Assembly (NCBI GenBank): GCA_964640725.1
Contig: CAZXIJ010000048.1
Span: forward strand, 1 to 18,398
Source of the DNA: CALHVX01 sp964640725
GTDB taxonomy: Bacteria; Pseudomonadota; Gammaproteobacteria; Pseudomonadales; Azotimanducaceae
Direction: 5' to 3'
DNA length: 18,398 nucleotides
Shown here: one piece after another, positions 16,090-18,398 of the stretch
How the letters are laid out: each line of letters opens with the position of its first letter
Numbering within the stretch: the stretch's first letter is position 1
Position numbers and translations under genes: made by a program
The notes under the pieces: model-generated
The model's database searches: none
Seen by the model: the letters and a program-made list of their open reading frames with translations, nothing else
What the model was told of the DNA's origin: nothing

Positions 16090-18398
16090 CGTATTGTCCT
16101 TGCATCCTCGTCCTGGTCGTCCTCTGCCGCATCAAAGATGGGCATGACGTCGAATTCGCTAAAGGCCGGGCGCGTGGCCAGGAAGCTGGCCAGCAGAGAG
16201 CCGGCGCGCAGCATCCAGATGACGAAGCCGGCCGACAGCGTCACGGCACCGCCGACGGCGCCGGTCACGCGCAGATCCATGGCCTCATCGTCGGTGCTGA
16301 GCGATTCCGCCATGGCTTCGAGCGCGTCCGCCAGCTGTGGCGAGACCGGCAGGAGCACGCTCGCGTGCTGGCTGTCGACGCCGGTAATGTCGATCGCGCC
16401 GAGAACCCCGCCGTCCGTGCTCTGCACCAACAGGCGAACCAGGCGACCTACGGTCGATTCCCGGTTGCTGCGGGCTTCCGAAGTGTCGTTTGCTGGCGCG
16501 CTGAGCTCTGTCAGCGCTCCGATCTCCGCCGATCCGGTGCCCGTGGTGTCGATGGCGTTGGGGAAGGCCGGTCCCTGTACCACCGGGCCGCGGGCTGCAC
16601 CCTCAGGATCCGGCGCGACGCTGTCATTCGCCGGCTCCGGTGCAGGGGCCGGTTCCTGCGGGCCGCCGTCGTTCGTGCCGCCCTTCAGGATTTCGGTGGT
16701 CTTGAGGACCGGGCCACTCAGCGGATCCGTGGCGGCAGGTGCCTCTGCCGGTTCGTCCGGACCGGGCTGGCTGCCGTCGCGCTCGTCGACCGCTGGGGCC
16801 GGCGCCTCGGGCAGGGCCGCTATCGTCAGCAACACCGTCGCCGTATCCGTAACGCCAGCGCTGTCTGTGACGCCAACGGTGAGCGCATAGGTGCCTGGCG
16901 TTGCCGCGTCGCCGGCGGTCAGCGTGCCGTCGTTTTCGTCGACGCTGAAGTGGCCGGTCTCGTTGCCGTCCAGTATCCGGAAGGTGACGGTGTCGCCGGA
17001 ATCCGGATCCGTTGCGACCAGCTGCCCAGCCACTGCGCCGCCGGGCTGCCAATTGGTACTTAGCGTCTGGTCTGCCAGCTCGGGCGCCTCGTTCGCATTG
17101 GCGACGGTAATGGTCAGCGGGTAGCTGCTCTGGGCGCCGTTGCTGTCGGTCACGGTGACGTTCAGCTCGTAGCGATTGTCGCCGTCGGCATCGACGGGTG
17201 CCTCGTAGTCCGGCGTGCTCGCCAGCGCCAGATCGCCGCTGGTGCTGTCGAGCACGAACGCTGCTGCGTCTTCGCCGCCGGTGATGGCGTAGCTCACGGC
17301 GTCGCCGTCCACATCGCTGCCGACTAGGGCAGTGATCGCACTTTGCCCCTCGGCGATCGTTGCCGGATCGGCGTTCAGCAGCACCGGCCGGTCGTTGACC
17401 GCACTGACATCAATGGTGACCGTGGCGGTCTGCAGGCCACCCCGACCGTCGCTGACGGTATACTCGAACTGGTCTGGTCCGTTGTAGTCAGCGTCGGGCA
17501 TGTAAGACAGGGTGCCGTCCAGGCGGTCCACCAGAAAACCGTGCGCGGGCTGCCCGAAAGCGGACAGGGTCAGGGTATCGCCGTCGATGTCCGTGTCGTT
17601 GGCGAGCAGGTCGGTCGCGATGTTGATGGTCAGGCTGGTGTCTTCCAGCGTTCCCAGGCCGTCGGCGTTGGCAACGGGCGTGTCGTTCACGTCGCTGACC
17701 GGGGCCGTAGCCGCACTGCTGACCTGTTCGAGGGTGCCCTGGTCGTCGGTGTAGCGGGCCACCACTGTGATCGTGCTGCCAACGTCGATCTGCCCGGTGG
17801 CGTAGCTGGTGCCGATTGCGCCAGCCACATCCATGCCGTCGCGCTGCCACTGATAGCTGATCGCGCCACTGAGCCCATCGGCATCAGCGAGGGTCTGGGC
17901 CAGCGTCAGCACATCCCCCTGAGCAGGGTTGCTGTTGCTGATGGTCACGGTACCCGTGGGCGCGTCGTTGACGTTGCTGACCGGGCCCACCGGTGTGCTG
18001 ATCGCTGATTCCGCGGCGCCGTAGCCGTCCACATAGGACACCACCACCGCGATAGCTGCGTCGACGTCGCTATCGCCCAGCGTGTAGCTGCTGCCGGTTG
18101 CGCCGGCGATGGCCGCGCCGTCGCGCAGCCACTGGTAGCTGAAGCTGCCCAGCCCGTCCTCGTCACTGATGCCGCTGGTGTCGACGGTCAGCGTCTGGTC
18201 TTCCTGCGGTGTGCCAAGAATGACTGGCGTGCCAACGATGGCATCGTTGACGTTGGCAACCGCCGCGGTGCCCGCTGAGCTCACACTCTCTGCGGTCCCC
18301 TGATCGTCCGTGTAGCTGGCGACGACGGTCATGACTGCATCGACATCAGCTTGCGTCGTGGTGTAGCTATTGCCGGTGGCGCCGGCGATGATCGCGCC
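16086..18398 (-). CDS. large cadherin/Ig-like repeat envelope protein with C-terminal membrane anchor, 5' end outside window
   Basis: The last 770 codons are present; the frame is open through the right edge, so the ATG at 18332 is internal. Counting from that ATG: Ig-like repeats of 93-94 residues end in VND (at 30, 123 and 217), then come a tandem-95/VCBS-type unit (about 218-314; LLANDTDIDGDTL, FEYTVSDGRGG), two cadherin-like units (about 315-414 and 415-506; acidic DVDGD and TDPDSGD motifs typical of calcium sites), a Pro/Ala/Glu-rich linker (about 507-620), a conserved-looking region (620-690), a hydrophobic segment (about 691-719; GFVIWMLRAGSLLASFLA) and an acidic tail. Repeats of this type make long adhesive or structural filaments. 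The C-terminal membrane segment, in place of a type I secretion signal, suggests anchoring in the inner membrane with the repeats outside the cytoplasm. It overlaps and probably couples to the GGDEF/EAL gene. Confidence 0.85.
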   Translation of the reverse strand, partial: GAIIAGATGNSYTTTQADVDAVMTVVASYTDDQGTAESVSSAGTAAVANVNDAIVGTPVILGTPQEDQTLTVDTSGISDEDGLGSFSYQWLRDGAAIAGATGSSYTLGDSDVDAAIAVVVSYVDGYGAAESAISTPVGPVSNVNDAPTGTVTISNSNPAQGDVLTLAQTLADADGLSGAISYQWQRDGMDVAGAIGTSYATGQIDVGSTITVVARYTDDQGTLEQVSSAATAPVSDVNDTPVANADGLGTLEDTSLTINIATDLLANDTDIDGDTLTLSAFGQPAHGFLVDRLDGTLSYMPDADYNGPDQFEYTVSDGRGGLQTATVTIDVSAVNDRPVLLNADPATIAEGQSAITALVGSDVDGDAVSYAITGGEDAAAFVLDSTSGDLALASTPDYEAPVDADGDNRYELNVTVTDSNGAQSSYPLTITVANANEAPELADQTLSTNWQPGGAVAGQLVATDPDSGDTVTFRILDGNETGHFSVDENDGTLTAGDAATPGTYALTVGVTDSAGVTDTATVLLTIAALPEAPAPAVDERDGSQPGPDEPAEAPAATDPLSGPVLKTTEILKGGTNDGGPQEPAPAPEPANDSVAPDPEGAARGPVVQGPAFPNAIDTTGTGSAEIGALTELSAPANDTSEARSNRESTVGRLVRLLVQSTDGGVLGAIDITGVDSQHASVLLPVSPQLADALEAMAESLSTDDEAMDLRVTGAVGGAVTLSAGFVIWMLRAGSLLASFLATRPAFSEFDVMPIFDAAEDDQDEDARTIR
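17682..18398 (-). repeat. Ig-like tandem repeats (two full and one partial unit) within the envelope protein gene
   Basis: Three consecutive units of about 280 bp are seen: 18398-18243 (partial), 18242-17964 and 17963-17682. Each encodes RDG or an equivalent, then (I/V)AGA.G.SY, a spaced DV, a VV.(S/R)Y.D strand and a closing VSNVND-like junction. The two full units are 93 and 94 residues long. Identity is moderate at protein level, and DNA similarity is highest around GCGCC(G)GC and GTCGTTGACGTT. The array probably continues beyond the right edge. Confidence 0.8.

Noticed and set aside
17682..18398. CRISPR-like array
   Set aside because: The repeats are about 280 bp, coding and in frame with an Ig-like protein; there are no short identical repeats with spacers.

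Overview
The window is GC-rich (I estimate about 63-65 %), densely coded, and reads as a chromosomal segment of a free-living Gram-negative, most likely a gammaproteobacterium. The grounds are a TonB-dependent outer-membrane receptor, a CadC-type winged-helix regulator with TolB-like and TPR domains, a GGDEF/EAL signalling protein, and strong AGGAGG-type ribosome sites. I cannot name a genus. I see no tRNA, rRNA, CRISPR array, insertion sequence or phage gene, and no stretch over 300 bases lacks a gene.

Region 1 (1-7793) is a divergent, catabolic-looking locus. Leftward from a 65-bp control region run an alpha/beta hydrolase (658-1767), a MarR-family regulator (159-656) and the start of a small ABM-fold monooxygenase-like protein (1-130, cut by the window edge). 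Rightward run a flavin-dependent monooxygenase of the acyl-CoA-dehydrogenase fold (1833-2876, apparently with an internal in-frame deletion), an exported DUF3604/PHP-like metallo-hydrolase (2888-4675), a carboxymuconolactone-decarboxylase/AhpD-fold protein (4682-5338) and a TonB-dependent receptor (5374-7793) whose frame is broken by one base in a C run. The likely theme is uptake, oxidation and hydrolysis of an unidentified, probably aromatic or ester, compound under MarR control. Two of the key genes look damaged, so the pathway may be decaying, or the assembly may contain errors.

Region 2 (7794-11330) is mixed. It holds a 54-residue two-helix membrane protein on the minus strand, a complete pyruvate phosphate dikinase (ppdK, 8199-10799), and a small exported protein of unknown function (10884-11330, minus). 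Hairpins lie at both convergent gene ends (7816-7836 and 10842-10868).

Region 3 (11331-18398) is regulatory and cell-surface. A soluble winged-helix/TolB-like/TPR regulator (11472-13103, plus) converges on a minus-strand operon. That operon encodes a large repeat-rich cadherin/Ig-like envelope protein (16086-18398, its 5' part outside the window) followed, with a 4-base ATGA overlap, by a 990-residue membrane protein. The latter carries a PAS domain, an intact GGDEF domain, a degenerate second GGDEF domain and an apparently intact EAL domain (13117-16089). The envelope protein ends in a membrane segment and a short acidic tail. The translationally coupled pair suggests a two-part device linking a tethered surface or periplasmic filament to cyclic-di-GMP turnover. 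This pair is the best candidate here for a poorly described system.
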